From NCBI RefSeq assembly GCF_008704205.1, contig NZ_VXLC01000004.1, forward strand, positions 558,001 to 622,000: a stretch of DNA of 64,000 nucleotides, written 5' to 3'. The notes under the pieces are model-generated. The model saw only the letters and a list, made by a program, of their open reading frames with translations, had not been told where the DNA came from and ran no database searches. The stretch's first letter is position 1. Each line of letters opens with the position of its first letter. The position numbers and the translations under genes are program-made. The stretch is from Nocardia colli. Its GTDB lineage: Bacteria; Actinomycetota; Actinomycetes; Mycobacteriales; Mycobacteriaceae. Below, piece after piece: positions 8,729 through 20,336 of the stretch.

Positions 8729-9979
8729 ATGTCGACCGACGCCGACACGTCCGCGAAACCGGTGACCAACCCGGACTGGCGCGATCGCAAGCGCTACATG
8801 TGGCTCTGGGGATTGTTCGCTCCCACTGGGCTTTTCACCATCGGGATCCCATTGATCCTGGCGCTCAACGCAATCGGCTGGCATCGTTTGGCGCAGGTGC
8901 CGTTCTGGCTCGGTCCGATTCTGGTGTATCTGCTGATTCCGTTGGCGGACATATTCTTCGGGCCGGACGGCGACAATCCGCCGGACGAGGTGATGGAGTA
9001 CCTGGAGCACGACCGGTACTACCGCTATCTCACCTACCTGTATCTGCCGTTCCAATACGCGTCGCTGGTCATGGCCTGCTATTTGATCACCGCGGATCAG
9101 GTGAGCTGGCTCGGTTTCGACAACGGCCTGCACCTGGTGGACAAGATCGGCCTGGCGATCACCGTCGGCATGCTCGGCGGCATCGGCATCAACACCGCAC
9201 ATGAATTGGGGCACAAGAAGGTTCAGCTGGAACGCTGGCTGTCCCGGATCGCGCTGGCCCAGTCGTTCTACGGGCATTTCTATATCGAGCACAATCGCGG
9301 CCATCACGTGCGCGTCGCGACGCCCGAGGATCCGGCGAGTTCCCGGGTCGGCGAAAGCTTCTGGGCCTTCTGGCCGCGCACCGTGTGGGGGAGTCTGACG
9401 TCGTCGCTGCGCCTGGAGAAGACCCGCCTGGCGCGGTTGGACAAGAAGTGGTGGAGCCCGAAGAACGAGGTGCTGAGTGCGTGGCTGATGTCGGCGGCGC
9501 TGTACGTGGTCCTGGTCGCGATCTTCGGGATCGAGTTGCTGCCGTACCTGGTGCTGCAAGCGGTGATCGGCTTCAGCCTGCTCGAGGCGGTCAACTACCT
9601 GGAGCACTACGGGCTGGTCCGGCAGCGCACGGCGTCGGGGCGCTACGAGCGGCCCGCCCCGGTGCACAGCTGGAACAGCGACCACATCGTGACCAACATC
9701 TTCCTGTACCACCTGCAGCGGCACAGCGATCATCACGCGTACCCGACCCGGCGCTACCAGACGCTGCGCAGCTGGGACGGCGCGCCGAACCTGCCCAGCG
9801 GCTACGCCAGCATGATCCTGCTCGCCTACTTCCCGCCGCTGTGGCGCCGGGTGATGGACAAGCGGGTGCTCGCGCACTATCACGGGGACATCACGCTCGC
9901 GAACATCCACCCGGCCAAGCGGGACAAGGTGATTGCCCGCTACCAGGGCGGTGTCGCGACCGGCGAGGTGCAGGCATGA
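8729..9979 (+). CDS. alkB: Alkane 1-monooxygenase (AlkB), operon copy
   Basis: Integral-membrane di-iron monooxygenase hydroxylating terminal methyl groups of medium-chain n-alkanes, with electrons from rubredoxin. All histidine boxes are present: HELGHK (about residue 158), [18 protein letters not shown] (about 188), NYLEHYGL, and [18 protein letters not shown] (about 328). Hydrophobic segments flank the boxes (for example [17 protein letters not shown]). The ATG at 8729 has GGAG six bases upstream; a TTG at 8717 is in frame but lacks support. At 416 residues the length is standard. It overlaps the first rubredoxin by four bases (ATGA), heading an alkB-rubA-rubB-tetR operon. Confidence 0.95.
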   Translation: MSTDADTSAKPVTNPDWRDRKRYMWLWGLFAPTGLFTIGIPLILALNAIGWHRLAQVPFWLGPILVYLLIPLADIFFGPDGDNPPDEVMEYLEHDRYYRYLTYLYLPFQYASLVMACYLITADQVSWLGFDNGLHLVDKIGLAITVGMLGGIGINTAHELGHKKVQLERWLSRIALAQSFYGHFYIEHNRGHHVRVATPEDPASSRVGESFWAFWPRTVWGSLTSSLRLEKTRLARLDKKWWSPKNEVLSAWLMSAALYVVLVAIFGIELLPYLVLQAVIGFSLLEAVNYLEHYGLVRQRTASGRYERPAPVHSWNSDHIVTNIFLYHLQRHSDHHAYPTRRYQTLRSWDGAPNLPSGYASMILLAYFPPLWRRVMDKRVLAHYHGDITLANIHPAKRDKVIARYQGGVATGEVQA

Positions 9980-10149
9980 ATCGCTTTCGCTGCCCCGTCT
10001 GCGATTACGTGTACGACGAGGCGAAAGGTGCGCCGCACGAAGGATTTCGCCCGGGAACGCCGTGGGCGAATATTCCGGACGACTGGTGCTGCCCGGACTG
10101 CGGGGTGCGGGAAAAGATCGATTTCGAACCGATGGGAGCCGTCAAATGA
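9976..10149 (+). CDS. rubA: Rubredoxin 1 (AlkG1-like)
   Basis: A 57-residue rubredoxin with the Fe(SCys)4 ligands C6, C9 (CPVC) and C39, C42 (CPDC). An additional cysteine at 38 precedes the second pair (DDWCCPDC), which is unusual. The tail REKIDFEPM resembles AlkG1-type rubredoxins, which in other systems do not replace AlkG2 as the direct electron donor; this assignment is inferred. ATGA overlaps couple it to alkB upstream and to the second rubredoxin downstream. Confidence 0.93.
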   Translation: MNRFRCPVCDYVYDEAKGAPHEGFRPGTPWANIPDDWCCPDCGVREKIDFEPMGAVK

Positions 10150-10328
10150 GCGATTACAAACTTTTCCAGTGCATTCAGTGCGGCTTCGAATACGACGAGG
10201 CCAAGGGCTGGCCGGAGGACGGGATCGAGCCGGGCACTCGCTGGGACGATATCCCGGACGACTGGACCTGTCCGGACTGCGGCGCGGCGAAGGCCGACTT
10301 CTACATGGTCGAAATCGAACGGTCGTGA
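10146..10328 (+). CDS. rubB: Rubredoxin 2 (AlkG2-like)
   Basis: A 60-residue rubredoxin with ligands C9, C12, C42 and C45. The sequence [20 protein letters not shown] and the tail [11 protein letters not shown] match AlkG2-type rubredoxins that pass electrons to AlkB. No rubredoxin reductase gene lies in this operon, so a reductase encoded elsewhere must supply electrons. The start overlaps the previous gene by four bases. Confidence 0.93.
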   Translation: MSDYKLFQCIQCGFEYDEAKGWPEDGIEPGTRWDDIPDDWTCPDCGAAKADFYMVEIERS

Positions 10329-10368
10329 GGTTTTGACTGCGGGAACCGCCCGTGACAGGGTCGCCGGT

Positions 10369-10989
10369 ATGCCGCGCTCCGGAACCCGCATCCCCTATCA
10401 GGAGGCGGCGCGTGAACTCTTGCGCGCCTCCGTCCTCGGGGCGATGCGCGAACTGCTCACCGAACGGGACTGGTCCAAGATCACCCTCGGTGATGTGGCG
10501 GCCAAGGCCGGGGTGAGCAGACAGACCCTCTACAACGAGTTCGGTTCCCGCAGTGGCCTGGCGCAGGCATATTCGCTGCGCCTGGCCGACGATCTGGTCG
10601 ATCACGTCGACGCGGCCATCACCGGCAATGTCGGCGACGTCCGCGCGGCCTTCCGGGAGGGCATGACCAATTTCTTCGTCGATGCCGCCGCCGACCCGCT
10701 GGTGCAGTCGCTGCTCGCCGGCGAGGTGAAATTGGATCTGCTGCGGCTCATCACCCTTGATGCTGGACCGTTGCTCGACCAGGCGACCCGGCGGCTGTCG
10801 CTGGCTTTCCAGCACAGCTGGGTCGCGGCGACCGCGGCCGAATCGGAGGTCATCGCGCACGCGCTCGTGCGCATCGCGATGAGCTACATCCCGACGCCGC
10901 CGGATCCGGCACGCGATGCGCCGGGTGAGTTGAGTGCGTTGCTGAGTCCGTACGTGGAAGCGATTCTGGCGGCCCGGATCGATCACTGA
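10369..10989 (+). CDS. TetR-family regulator of the alkB operon (AlkU-like)
   Basis: A 206-residue TetR protein. The N-terminus MPRSGTRIPYQEAARELLRA leads into a helix-turn-helix: ITLGDVAAKAGVSRQTLYNEFGSRSGL. The remaining two-thirds is the ligand/dimerisation domain. The ATG at 10369 follows AGGG nine bases upstream; a TTG at 10333 is in frame but would add an unconserved segment. It lies 40 bases after the second rubredoxin and before a second alkB, in the position of alkU of Rhodococcus. It likely represses alkB through the nested sites at 8623-8659 and responds to fatty acid or alkane metabolites (inferred). Confidence 0.88.
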   Translation: MPRSGTRIPYQEAARELLRASVLGAMRELLTERDWSKITLGDVAAKAGVSRQTLYNEFGSRSGLAQAYSLRLADDLVDHVDAAITGNVGDVRAAFREGMTNFFVDAAADPLVQSLLAGEVKLDLLRLITLDAGPLLDQATRRLSLAFQHSWVAATAAESEVIAHALVRIAMSYIPTPPDPARDAPGELSALLSPYVEAILAARIDH

Positions 10990-11182
10990 TCGAACCCTGA
11001 AGAACCCCAGTCTGTTTGCACTAAGTAAGCCAGGACTTCAAGCGTCTGTGAGCCCGCTTAAAAACCAACTGCCATGGATGTAACCCTCATCACGTTTCGG
11101 CCTCCAAGATCTGCGAAACGGCCGTACAGTCTGGAACTATTCTCGTACATCGGAGTTAGGGTTCCTATTTAGCGGGGCAAAC

Positions 11183-12436
11183 GTGCAAACGGTTGGCAAA
11201 CCGGCGGTATCTTCTGATCCCAAACGACACTTATGGGTTTTCGGCTTGATCGCTCCACTGAGCGCACTCTTGCCCTCGCAACTTGTGTTGCAAACGGGCG
11301 CAAAGGTGTTCTGGTGGATCGGTCCAATCATCGTGTTGATCGTCATCCCGGTCCTGGACTGGGTTGTCGGCGAGGACGGCACCAACCCGCGCGATGAGGA
11401 TTACGAGTTGCTGAGCAACGACCGGTACTACCGGTGGTGCACTTATCTTTTCCTTCCTGTTCAACTGATCGGCCTGTTGATCGCCTGCGCCATGTGGGCG
11501 GGTCACGAGCTGAGCATCGTCGACAAGCTCGGCCTGGCAGCCACTCTCGGCTTCGTCAGCGGCATCGGCATCAACGCGGCGCACGAGCTCGGACATCGGG
11601 TCGAGCACGCGGAGCGCTGGCTGGCCAAGGTAGCGCTGGCGCAGTCGTTCTATGGGCATTTCTTCGTAGAGCACAACCGCGGACATCACGTCCGGGTGGC
11701 GACTCCGGAGGACCCGGCCAGCGGCCGGCTCGGCGAGACGCTGTGGGAGTTCCTGCCGCGCAGCGTGTTCGGCAGCTTCCGCTCGGCCATCCAGCTGGAG
11801 AAGGTGCGGCTGGAGCGCAAGGGCCTGCGCTGGTTCAGCGTGCACAACCACATCCTGCAGGCGTGGTCGATGAGCGTGCTGCTGTTCGGCACCATGATGG
11901 CGATCTTCGGCATCGGCATCCTGCCGTGGTTGATCCTGCAGGCGGTGATCGGCGCGTCGCTGCTGGAGACGGTGAACTTCATCGAGCACTACGGCTTGCT
12001 GCGGGCCAAGCGCCCGAACGGGAATTACGCCCGCTGCTCGCCGCGCGACAGCTGGAACAGTGATCGGTTGGTGACCAACATCTTCCTGTTCCATCTGCAG
12101 CGGCACAGCGACCATCACGCCAACCCCGGACGCAGGTACCAGACGCTGCGCAGCTCGATGCAGGCGCCGCAGCTGCCCGCCGGGTACGCGACGATGATTC
12201 TGTTCGCGGCCGTGCCGCCGCTGTGGCGGGCGATCATGGACCACCGGGTGCTCGAGCATTACGACGGCGACGTCACCAAGGCGAATATCCATCCGCGCAA
12301 GCGTCGCCGCCTGCTGGAGCAGTACGGCACGGTCGCCACGATCACCGGTGCGGCGCAGGCGAATTCGGCCAAGGGCGGTCCGGCGCAGCCGTCGAACGCG
12401 GCGGAGTCCGACGTGCCGGAGTCCGGCGCCGCGTAG
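11183..12436 (+). CDS. Alkane 1-monooxygenase (AlkB), second copy
   Basis: A 417-residue AlkB paralogue with the same catalytic boxes: HELGHR (about 134), [18 protein letters not shown] (about 163), NFIEHYGL and [18 protein letters not shown] (about 305). It differs from the operon copy mainly in the N-terminal membrane helices and in an Ala/Ser-rich C-terminal tail (AQANSAKGGPAQPSNAAES). The GTG start has a GGGG motif six bases upstream. It has no rubredoxin partner of its own and must share those at 9976-10328. An inverted repeat CGTTTCG/CGAAACG (11093-11120) in its upstream region is a possible separate operator. Confidence 0.93.
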   Translation: MQTVGKPAVSSDPKRHLWVFGLIAPLSALLPSQLVLQTGAKVFWWIGPIIVLIVIPVLDWVVGEDGTNPRDEDYELLSNDRYYRWCTYLFLPVQLIGLLIACAMWAGHELSIVDKLGLAATLGFVSGIGINAAHELGHRVEHAERWLAKVALAQSFYGHFFVEHNRGHHVRVATPEDPASGRLGETLWEFLPRSVFGSFRSAIQLEKVRLERKGLRWFSVHNHILQAWSMSVLLFGTMMAIFGIGILPWLILQAVIGASLLETVNFIEHYGLLRAKRPNGNYARCSPRDSWNSDRLVTNIFLFHLQRHSDHHANPGRRYQTLRSSMQAPQLPAGYATMILFAAVPPLWRAIMDHRVLEHYDGDVTKANIHPRKRRRLLEQYGTVATITGAAQANSAKGGPAQPSNAAESDVPESGAA

Positions 12437-12454
12437 CCGACCGGCTACCCCGGC

Positions 12455-13501
12455 TCAGCGGCGGTAGGCAGGCGGCAGGGGTAATCCCTGCTCCTGCAAG
12501 ACCTCTCGCATGCGGTCGGGGTAGTCGGTGATCACGCCGTCTACTCCGGTGTCGATCTGCGCGGCGATGGTGGCCTTGTCGTTCACCGTCCACGGGATCA
12601 CCTTCAGGTCGAGTTCGTGCGCGCGCTCGACATACGTCTTGTCCGCCACCAGCGCGAAACCGGATTCACCGGCCTTGCGGCCGTAGGGAACCGAGTAGCC
12701 GGGTGAGGCGGCGTTCGCGCCGAGCGCCTTCACCGCGCCGAGCGGATCGTTCGCGAAATCCTCGTAGCGGATCGGGCCGAGCCACTTCGAACCCGCGACG
12801 AAGGTGGTGTCGTCATAGAGCGCGACCAGTGGGATCGTCGGACTCGCCTTGCGCACCAGCGGAAGTGAGCGCCAGTCGAAGCTCTGGATGTCGACATTGC
12901 CGGTCTCGCCGGCTGCGGCGACCGTGCTCAGGATGACGTCGACGAACTCCTGCGGCGTGGCGGACTGCTCGGGATGTTCGGCTTCCACTTTTGTTTCGAT
13001 GTTGTAGCGCGGGTGCGCGCCGCGGTAGGTCTTCACCAGATCGAACAGCGCGGGCAGCGTGGCTATCCGGTTGCCGGGCACCGCCTGCTGGCCCGGGAAG
13101 TCGGCGAGCGCCTTGCCGCAGTCCAGGGTCTGGGTCTGCGCGTAGGTGAGGTCGTGGATCAGCTTGCCCACGTAGGGGAACTGCGGATCGTCCGGCGTAA
13201 CCGGTGCGGTGTCCGCGCATTTGGTCCCGAGCACGGCCGGGTCGTGCCAGATCATCGGCATTTTGTCCCGGGTGAGCACGATGTCCAATTCCAGCGTGCT
13301 GACGCCGAGTTCGATCGCTTTACCGAAGCCGGCCAGCGACTCCTCGGCGGTGAGACCGCGGCCGCCGCGGTGGGCTTGCAGCTCCACCGTTCGCGGCGCG
13401 GTAGCCGGTGACGAGTCCGATCCGCTGTCGCACGCGGCGTTGAGGCCGAGCACGAGCGAGCCGGCGACAGCGGTCGTGACGATGGCGCGAAGGTTCGGCA
13501 T
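12455..13501 (-). CDS. Secreted glycerophosphodiester phosphodiesterase (probable lipoprotein)
   Basis: Hydrolyses glycerophosphodiesters to glycerol 3-phosphate and an alcohol outside the cytoplasmic membrane. The 348-residue protein has a signal segment ending LGLNAAC24; the -3 residue is Asn, so the lipobox is atypical but C24 is followed by a Ser/Thr-rich linker as in lipoproteins. GDPD motifs: HRGGRGLTAEES (catalytic His), LELDIVLTRDKMPMIWHDP (metal Glu/Asp and second His), then NIETKVEAEHPE and VDGVITDYPDRM at the C-terminus. It converges with the second alkB. The start has no clear ribosome site. Confidence 0.88.
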   Translation of the reverse strand: MPNLRAIVTTAVAGSLVLGLNAACDSGSDSSPATAPRTVELQAHRGGRGLTAEESLAGFGKAIELGVSTLELDIVLTRDKMPMIWHDPAVLGTKCADTAPVTPDDPQFPYVGKLIHDLTYAQTQTLDCGKALADFPGQQAVPGNRIATLPALFDLVKTYRGAHPRYNIETKVEAEHPEQSATPQEFVDVILSTVAAAGETGNVDIQSFDWRSLPLVRKASPTIPLVALYDDTTFVAGSKWLGPIRYEDFANDPLGAVKALGANAASPGYSVPYGRKAGESGFALVADKTYVERAHELDLKVIPWTVNDKATIAAQIDTGVDGVITDYPDRMREVLQEQGLPLPPAYRR

Positions 13502-13602
13502 CGCGCCAAGCTAGCAAGGGTGAGTACGGTGTACCCATCCGCCGCGCCAGCGATTAGCCTTGCGTGTTGGTACCGACTTTCCAGGAGAGGCAGATAGAGG
13601 CT

Positions 13603-15087
<1,485 letters not shown>

Positions 15088-15097
15088 GTTCACCTGA

Positions 15098-15145
15098 CCG
15101 AAGGCGTCCTGCATCCCGGAAGACGGGGGTGGAGGGCGCCTTCGG
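15098..15145 (+). terminator. Stem-loop after ahcY
   Basis: Nine-base perfect arms CCGAAGGCG and CGCCTTCGG with a GC-rich interior that can pair further (CCCG/CGGGG). It ends 32 bases before the tmk start, so readthrough into tmk is possible; no T tract follows. Confidence 0.45.
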
Positions 15146-15176
15146 CCGGTTCGGGGGCGCAGGTAGCCTGCTCGGC

Positions 15177-15824
15177 ATGGGCGTGCTGGTTGTGATCGAG
15201 GGGCTGGACGGCGCTGGTAAGCGGACGTTGACGGAGGACGTCAGCGACCGATTGCGGGCCGGCGGAGTGCGGATCGCCTCGCTCGCGTTTCCGCGGTACG
15301 GGCGTTCGGTGCACGCCGATCTGGCGGCGGAGGCGCTGCACGGTGCGCACGGCGATCTCGCGGCCTCGGTCAACGCGATGGCGCTGTTGTTCGCGCTGGA
15401 TCGGGCGGACGCGCGTGACGAACTGACGAAATCGTTGGCGGACAACGACATCGTGCTGCTCGACCGCTACGTCGCCTCCAACGCCGCCTACAACGCGGCC
15501 CGGCTGGAACAGCCCGTGGACGGCAAAATCGTCAGCTGGATAGGTGAATTGGAGTACGGCAGGTTCGATCTGCCCACGCCCGCGTTGCAGGTATTGCTCG
15601 ATGTCTCACCGGAACTCGCGGCCGAGCGGGCCCGCCGCCGGGGTGAGCTGGACCACACTCGGGCGCTCGACGCCTACGAACGTGATGCGGCGCTGCAGCA
15701 GCGCACCCTCGCGGTGTACCGTGAGCTCGCTCAACGGAACTGGTATGGGCCGTGGTGGATATTCCGATCAGGTGACGATCCAGCCACGCTGGCTGGGCGA
15801 TTGGCCGATTTGATTACCCATTAG
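15177..15824 (+). CDS. tmk: Thymidylate kinase
   Basis: Phosphorylates dTMP to dTDP. The 215-residue protein has the P-loop EGLDGAGKRT with Arg after Lys, as in mycobacterial TMKs, the substrate segment FPRYGRSVHADLAAEALHG, and the DR(Y/H) motif LLDRYVASNAAYNAARL with the Asn/Tyr pattern specific to this actinobacterial group. The ATG gives a start immediately before the first beta-strand (MGVLVVIEGL). Its position between ahcY and mtrA is conserved in mycobacteria. Confidence 0.94.
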   Translation: MGVLVVIEGLDGAGKRTLTEDVSDRLRAGGVRIASLAFPRYGRSVHADLAAEALHGAHGDLAASVNAMALLFALDRADARDELTKSLADNDIVLLDRYVASNAAYNAARLEQPVDGKIVSWIGELEYGRFDLPTPALQVLLDVSPELAAERARRRGELDHTRALDAYERDAALQQRTLAVYRELAQRNWYGPWWIFRSGDDPATLAGRLADLITH

Positions 15825-15902
15825 GGTTAGATGTGCGGCGGGTTCACACCAGTGTTGGCGTGGCAGCCCGATCCTGGCCTGGGAGATGACAACATAGTAA
15901 TT

Positions 15903-16580
15903 ATGAAGCCGAAGATTCTGGTCGTCGACGACGATATGGCACTCGCAGAGATGCTCACGATCGTCTTGCGCGGGGAAGGGTTCGACCCGCATGTGGTCGG
16001 CGACGGCACACAGGCCCTGGCGGCGGTTCGCGAGATCCGCCCCGATCTGGTGTTGCTGGACCTGATGCTGCCCGGCATGAACGGCATCGATGTATGCCGC
16101 GTGCTGCGGGCCGATTCCGGGGTACCGATCGTGATGCTCACCGCGAAGACCGACACGGTCGACGTGGTGCTCGGACTCGAGTCCGGTGCCGACGATTACA
16201 TCGTCAAGCCGTTCAAGCCGAAGGAACTCGTGGCCCGGGTGCGCGCTCGATTGCGCCGCACCGAGGACGAGCCCGCCGAGCTGTTGTCCATCGCCGACAT
16301 CGTGATCGACGTGCCCGCGCACAAGGTGACTCGCGGCGGCGCACAGATCTCGCTGACGCCGCTGGAGTTCGATCTGCTTGTCGCCCTTGCGCGTAAGCCG
16401 CGTCAGGTCTTCACCCGCGAGGTGCTGCTCGAACAGGTCTGGGGCTACCGGCATGCCGCCGACACCCGGCTGGTGAACGTGCACGTGCAGCGACTGCGCG
16501 CCAAGGTCGAGAAGGATCCGGAGAACCCGGAGATCGTGCTGACCGTCCGCGGCGTCGGCTACAAGGCCGGACCGCCGTGA
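15903..16580 (+). CDS. mtrA: Response regulator MtrA
   Basis: OmpR/PhoB-type response regulator of the MtrAB system, linking the cell cycle, peptidoglycan hydrolase expression and osmotic response. The receiver domain (1-120) has VVDDD, the phospho-acceptor D53 in LLDLMLPGMNG, LTAK and the switch Lys in DDYIVKPFKPKE. The winged-helix domain ends EIVLTVRGVGYKAGPP, nearly identical to the mycobacterial protein. At 225 residues, the ATG at 15903 is the first start preceding the conserved KPKILVVDD; no strong ribosome site is seen. Confidence 0.96.
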   Translation: MKPKILVVDDDMALAEMLTIVLRGEGFDPHVVGDGTQALAAVREIRPDLVLLDLMLPGMNGIDVCRVLRADSGVPIVMLTAKTDTVDVVLGLESGADDYIVKPFKPKELVARVRARLRRTEDEPAELLSIADIVIDVPAHKVTRGGAQISLTPLEFDLLVALARKPRQVFTREVLLEQVWGYRHAADTRLVNVHVQRLRAKVEKDPENPEIVLTVRGVGYKAGPP

Positions 16581-16650
16581 TCCGTCGCGGTGAGCGAGGC
16601 GCGGCAGCGCTCGTGCGGACGGAGGCATCGAGCGACGACGAGGCTCGGTC
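16581..16650. repeat. Short GC-rich spacer element between mtrA and mtrB
   Basis: A 70-base spacer built of GAGCGAG/CGAGC-type words (ggtgagcgaggcgcggcagc at 16591-16610, then tcgagcgacgacgaggctcg). A spacer of similar composition and length interrupts sigH and rsrA at 47698-47770. The two are related in word content and in starting with GTGAGCGAG at or near the preceding stop, but they are not identical. It may be a dispersed intergenic element; it contains the mtrB translation start region. Confidence 0.4.
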
Positions 16651-18435
16651 GTGACCGATCGCTCCAGAAACCAACTGGAGCGGCGGCTGGCGGCGATCGG
16701 TGCCCGGTTCACCGAACTGGGCACACTGCTCGGTCATCTGTGGCAGCGCTCGCTGCAACTGCGGGTGGCCGTTTCGACGATCACCCTGTCTTTGATCGTG
16801 ATCACGATCCTCGGTGTGGTGCTGACCGATCAGATCACCAACCGGATGTTGGACACCAAGATCAACGCGGCGGTCGAGGAGATGGGCCGCGCCCGCAACG
16901 CGGTGCACAGCCAGCTGGTCGGCACGCACGATACGGGTACCCAGCTGACGCCGGCGCGCAACGCGCTGTCCAGCGACGGCGGCCCGCAGACCGGCGTGGC
17001 CGGCAGCTACGACGTGGTGCTCGCGATGGTGGGCCCGAGCCAGCAGGAAGCCACCGCGGGCCCGATTCAGGACGTGCCTGACGAGCTGCGCAACTTCGTC
17101 CGGCGCGGACAGGTCAGCCGCCAGTTCACCACGGTCTCCGACGCCAGCGGCTACCGCGGTCCGGCGTTGATCATCGGCAGCCCGAGCACCGAAATCCCCA
17201 CGCTGGAGATCTATCTCATCTTCCCGCTGGCCACCGAGGCGCGCAGCCTGTCGCTGATCCGGGGCACCATGCTGATCGGCGGCATCGTGCTGCTGGTCCT
17301 GCTGGCCGCGATCACCGCGCTGGTGACCAGGCAGGTGGTGCTGCCGATCCGCTCGGCGGCGCGGATCGCCGGTCGCTTCGCCGACGGCAGGCTCAAAGAA
17401 CGCATGCTGGTGCGCGGCGAGGACGACATGGCGCGGCTGGCGCAGGCGTTCAACGAGATGGCCGAGAGCCTGTCCAACCAGATCACCCAGCTGGAGGAAT
17501 TCGGAAACCTGCAGCGCCGCTTCACCTCTGACGTCAGCCACGAACTGCGCACGCCGTTGACCACAGTGCGGATGGCCGCGGATCTGATCCATGGCAGCAG
17601 CGACGACCTGGATCCCGCGCTGGCCCGCAGCGCCGAGCTGCTGGTCAACGAGCTGGATCGGTTCGAGGGCCTGCTCAACGATCTGCTCGAGATCAGCCGC
17701 CACGACGCCGGCGTGGCGGAGTTGCAGGTCGAATCGCTGGACGTGCGGATGTGCGCGCGGGCGGCGATCTCCACGGTGCGGCACCTGGCCAAGGACGCCG
17801 GGGTCGAGGTGGTGATCGACATGCCGGAGGACCCGCTGGTCGCCGAGGTGGATCCGCGCCGGGTCGAGCGGGTGCTGCGCAACCTGCTGGCCAATGCCAT
17901 CGACCACAGCGAGGGCAAGCCGGTGCTGATCCGGATGCGCGGCGACGTGGACGCGAACGCGGTCTCGGTGGTGGTGCGCGACCAAGGCATCGGCCTGCGC
18001 CCGGGCGAGGAGAAGCTGGTCTTCAACCGGTTCTGGCGCTCGGATCCGTCCCGGATGCGCCGCTCCGGCGGCACCGGGCTCGGGCTCTCGATCAGCGTCG
18101 AGGACGCGAATCTGCATGAAGGCCGGCTGGAGGCCTGGGGCGAGGTCGGGATCGGCGCGAGCTTCCGGCTGACCCTGCCGCTGGTGCGCGGCAAGAAGCT
18201 CGGCGCGAGCCCGCTGTCCCTGGAACCCGTGCGCAAGCAGGTCGTGGTGCGGCAGGCCGAACTGGAGATCGTGCCGAATTCGGTTGAGCCGGAATCGAGT
18301 ACGACCTCCGGCGACGGCGTCGCGGCACCCTCGACCGGAAACGGCTCGTCGGCCGTCCGGCATCCGGCGCCGGGCGCGGCGCAACCGTCGGCGGGGGCCG
18401 ACGCGGTGAACGAATCAGGGGACGTACCGTCATGA
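16651..18435 (+). CDS. mtrB: Sensor histidine kinase MtrB
   Basis: Membrane sensor partner of MtrA, localised to septa in mycobacteria. Domain order in 594 residues: cytoplasmic N-terminus, TM1 (about 38-66, [20 protein letters not shown]), extracytoplasmic loop, TM2 (about 205-230, [20 protein letters not shown]), HAMP ([13 protein letters not shown]), HisKA with [16 protein letters not shown] (phospho-His about 296), and HATPase with an N box (NAIDHSEG), DQGIGL and [11 protein letters not shown] Ser/Pro/Ala-rich C-terminal tail of about 60 residues follows. The stop overlaps the lpqB ATG by four bases, as expected for the mtrAB-lpqB operon. Confidence 0.95.
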   Translation: MTDRSRNQLERRLAAIGARFTELGTLLGHLWQRSLQLRVAVSTITLSLIVITILGVVLTDQITNRMLDTKINAAVEEMGRARNAVHSQLVGTHDTGTQLTPARNALSSDGGPQTGVAGSYDVVLAMVGPSQQEATAGPIQDVPDELRNFVRRGQVSRQFTTVSDASGYRGPALIIGSPSTEIPTLEIYLIFPLATEARSLSLIRGTMLIGGIVLLVLLAAITALVTRQVVLPIRSAARIAGRFADGRLKERMLVRGEDDMARLAQAFNEMAESLSNQITQLEEFGNLQRRFTSDVSHELRTPLTTVRMAADLIHGSSDDLDPALARSAELLVNELDRFEGLLNDLLEISRHDAGVAELQVESLDVRMCARAAISTVRHLAKDAGVEVVIDMPEDPLVAEVDPRRVERVLRNLLANAIDHSEGKPVLIRMRGDVDANAVSVVVRDQGIGLRPGEEKLVFNRFWRSDPSRMRRSGGTGLGLSISVEDANLHEGRLEAWGEVGIGASFRLTLPLVRGKKLGASPLSLEPVRKQVVVRQAELEIVPNSVEPESSTTSGDGVAAPSTGNGSSAVRHPAPGAAQPSAGADAVNESGDVPS

Positions 18436-20255
18436 GAATGCGTGTCGGTTCTGCGAAGACGCAGCGGCTGTTCGCGTTCGGCGCGGCGGCCCTTGCTGCC
18501 TTGATCGTGCTGTCCGGGTGTGCGAGCCTGCCGGAATCGTCGGCGCCGCAGGCCCTCGGCACGATCAACCGTGAGCCCACCTCCGAGGGCCCGCCGCCGC
18601 CCACCCAGGGGCGCGACCCCGATCTGCTGCTGCGCGACTTCCTGCTGGCCACCGCCGACCCGGCCAACCGGCACCTGGCGGCCCGCCAGTACATGACCCC
18701 GTCGGCCGCGGCGCAGTGGGACGACTCCGCGGGCACCACGATCGTGGAGAAGCCGGATACCCTGCGTGAGTCGCGCACCGGCGACAAGGCGACCTATCGG
18801 ATCCGGGCGCGCAAGCTCGCCGACCTGGACAGCAACGGCGCGTACCGGGCCTCGGCGGACCCGCCGCTGGAAAACAAGATCGAGATGACCAAGGTCAACG
18901 ACGAGTGGCGCATCGACGAGCTGCCCGACGGCGTCGTGATGGACGCGATCGCGTTCGGCAAGATGTACCGGCGCTACGTGCTCTACTTCGTCGACCCGAC
19001 CAGCAGCGTGGTGGTGCCCGACCTGCGCTGGGCCGCGGTGCCCAAGGCGCAGCTGACCCAGCGGCTGCTGGCCATGCTCGGCGAGGGCACCCAGCCCGCG
19101 CTGGCCCCGGTGCTGCGTAACGAGCTGGCCGCGCCGATCACCCTGCGCGGCCCCATCACCAAGGCCAACGGCGATCCGGACGAGGTCGGCGTCGGGCTCG
19201 GCGGGGTGAAGATCGACTTCGCCGGCGCCTCGGCGCTCAACCCGCACGATCGGGAGCTGCTCGCCGCGCAGGTGGTGCTCACCCTGGCCGGCGCGGACAT
19301 CCTCGGGCCGTATGTGCTGCTGGCGGACGGAAAGCCGTTCGACGACCGGTTTACCGGCAGCGGCTGGGCGGTCGCCGATGTGCAGCAGTACAGCCAGCCG
19401 ACGCTGGGCAACAGCCAGGCCGGGCTGCACGCGCTGCGCGGCGGCGCGCTGGTGCAGGTGCCGGAGAACAACGCTCCGATCACCCCGGCACCCGGCTACT
19501 TCGGCACGGTGAACAACCTGCTGTCGGCGGCGCTGTCGCCGGACAGTCAGCTGATCGCGGGTGTCGCGGACACCGGACGGCCCGCGCCGGACCCGGCGCG
19601 CACGCTGATGATCGGCACCTACGGCGGCAACGCGATTCCGGTCGCCGCGGGCAACTCCATCACCCGGCCGTCCTGGAACATCGACGGCACCGCCGCGTGG
19701 GCGGTGATCGATGGCGAGCGGGTGATCCGCGCGGTCAACGACCGGTCCACCAACACCGTCTCGGTGCAGGACGTCGACACCTCGGCGCTCACCTCCGCAG
19801 GTTCCGGGTCGGCCTTCCGGGCGCCGATCACCGAGCTGCGGATCTCCCGCACCGGGGTGCGGGCGGCACTCATCGCCGACGGGAAAGTCTATGTCGCGGT
19901 GGTCATTCCGAAGCCGGGCGGCGGATTTGCGCTGGCTTCGCCGTTGCCCGTCGGGGTCAACTCGAGCGCGGCCGCGGTGTCGCTGTCCTGGTTCGGCAGC
20001 GACCGGTTGATCATCTCCAGGGAAGGCAATGTCGACCCGGTCGGCACCGTGTCCATCGACGGTTCGCAGCCGACCCCGCAGACCAGCCGGAACCTGACCG
20101 CGCCGGTGCGGCAGGTCAGCGCCAACCCGGAACATCAGTACGCCGCCGATTCGCGCGCGGTGCTGGAGCTGACCAGCAACCCGGACGGCGGCGAGCCGTA
20201 CTGGCGCGAGGTGCCCGGGCTCGGCGCGAACGCCGTCCCGGTGCTGCCCGGCTGA
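18432..20255 (+). CDS. lpqB: Lipoprotein LpqB, MtrAB accessory factor
   Basis: A 607-residue lipoprotein anchored on the outer face of the cytoplasmic membrane, known to interact with the MtrB sensor region. The signal peptide ends with the lipobox LSGC. A GerMN-type domain follows (about 170-300, [22 protein letters not shown]), then a C-terminal beta-propeller-like region (about 320-600). The ATGA overlap with mtrB and the MtrAB context leave little doubt about identity. Confidence 0.95.
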   Translation: MRMRVGSAKTQRLFAFGAAALAALIVLSGCASLPESSAPQALGTINREPTSEGPPPPTQGRDPDLLLRDFLLATADPANRHLAARQYMTPSAAAQWDDSAGTTIVEKPDTLRESRTGDKATYRIRARKLADLDSNGAYRASADPPLENKIEMTKVNDEWRIDELPDGVVMDAIAFGKMYRRYVLYFVDPTSSVVVPDLRWAAVPKAQLTQRLLAMLGEGTQPALAPVLRNELAAPITLRGPITKANGDPDEVGVGLGGVKIDFAGASALNPHDRELLAAQVVLTLAGADILGPYVLLADGKPFDDRFTGSGWAVADVQQYSQPTLGNSQAGLHALRGGALVQVPENNAPITPAPGYFGTVNNLLSAALSPDSQLIAGVADTGRPAPDPARTLMIGTYGGNAIPVAAGNSITRPSWNIDGTAAWAVIDGERVIRAVNDRSTNTVSVQDVDTSALTSAGSGSAFRAPITELRISRTGVRAALIADGKVYVAVVIPKPGGGFALASPLPVGVNSSAAAVSLSWFGSDRLIISREGNVDPVGTVSIDGSQPTPQTSRNLTAPVRQVSANPEHQYAADSRAVLELTSNPDGGEPYWREVPGLGANAVPVLPG

Positions 20256-20336
20256 TCCGCGCGTAACCGGTTCCGGGCCAAGCGAATCGGACTGTGTTCG
20301 GCGGTTGTTGTCGGTGGGTGCGGGCACACTCGGGTG

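Noticed and set aside
13502..13602. SAH riboswitch upstream of ahcY
   Set aside because: Only 100 bases are available and I could not identify the conserved SAH aptamer core or its pseudoknot.
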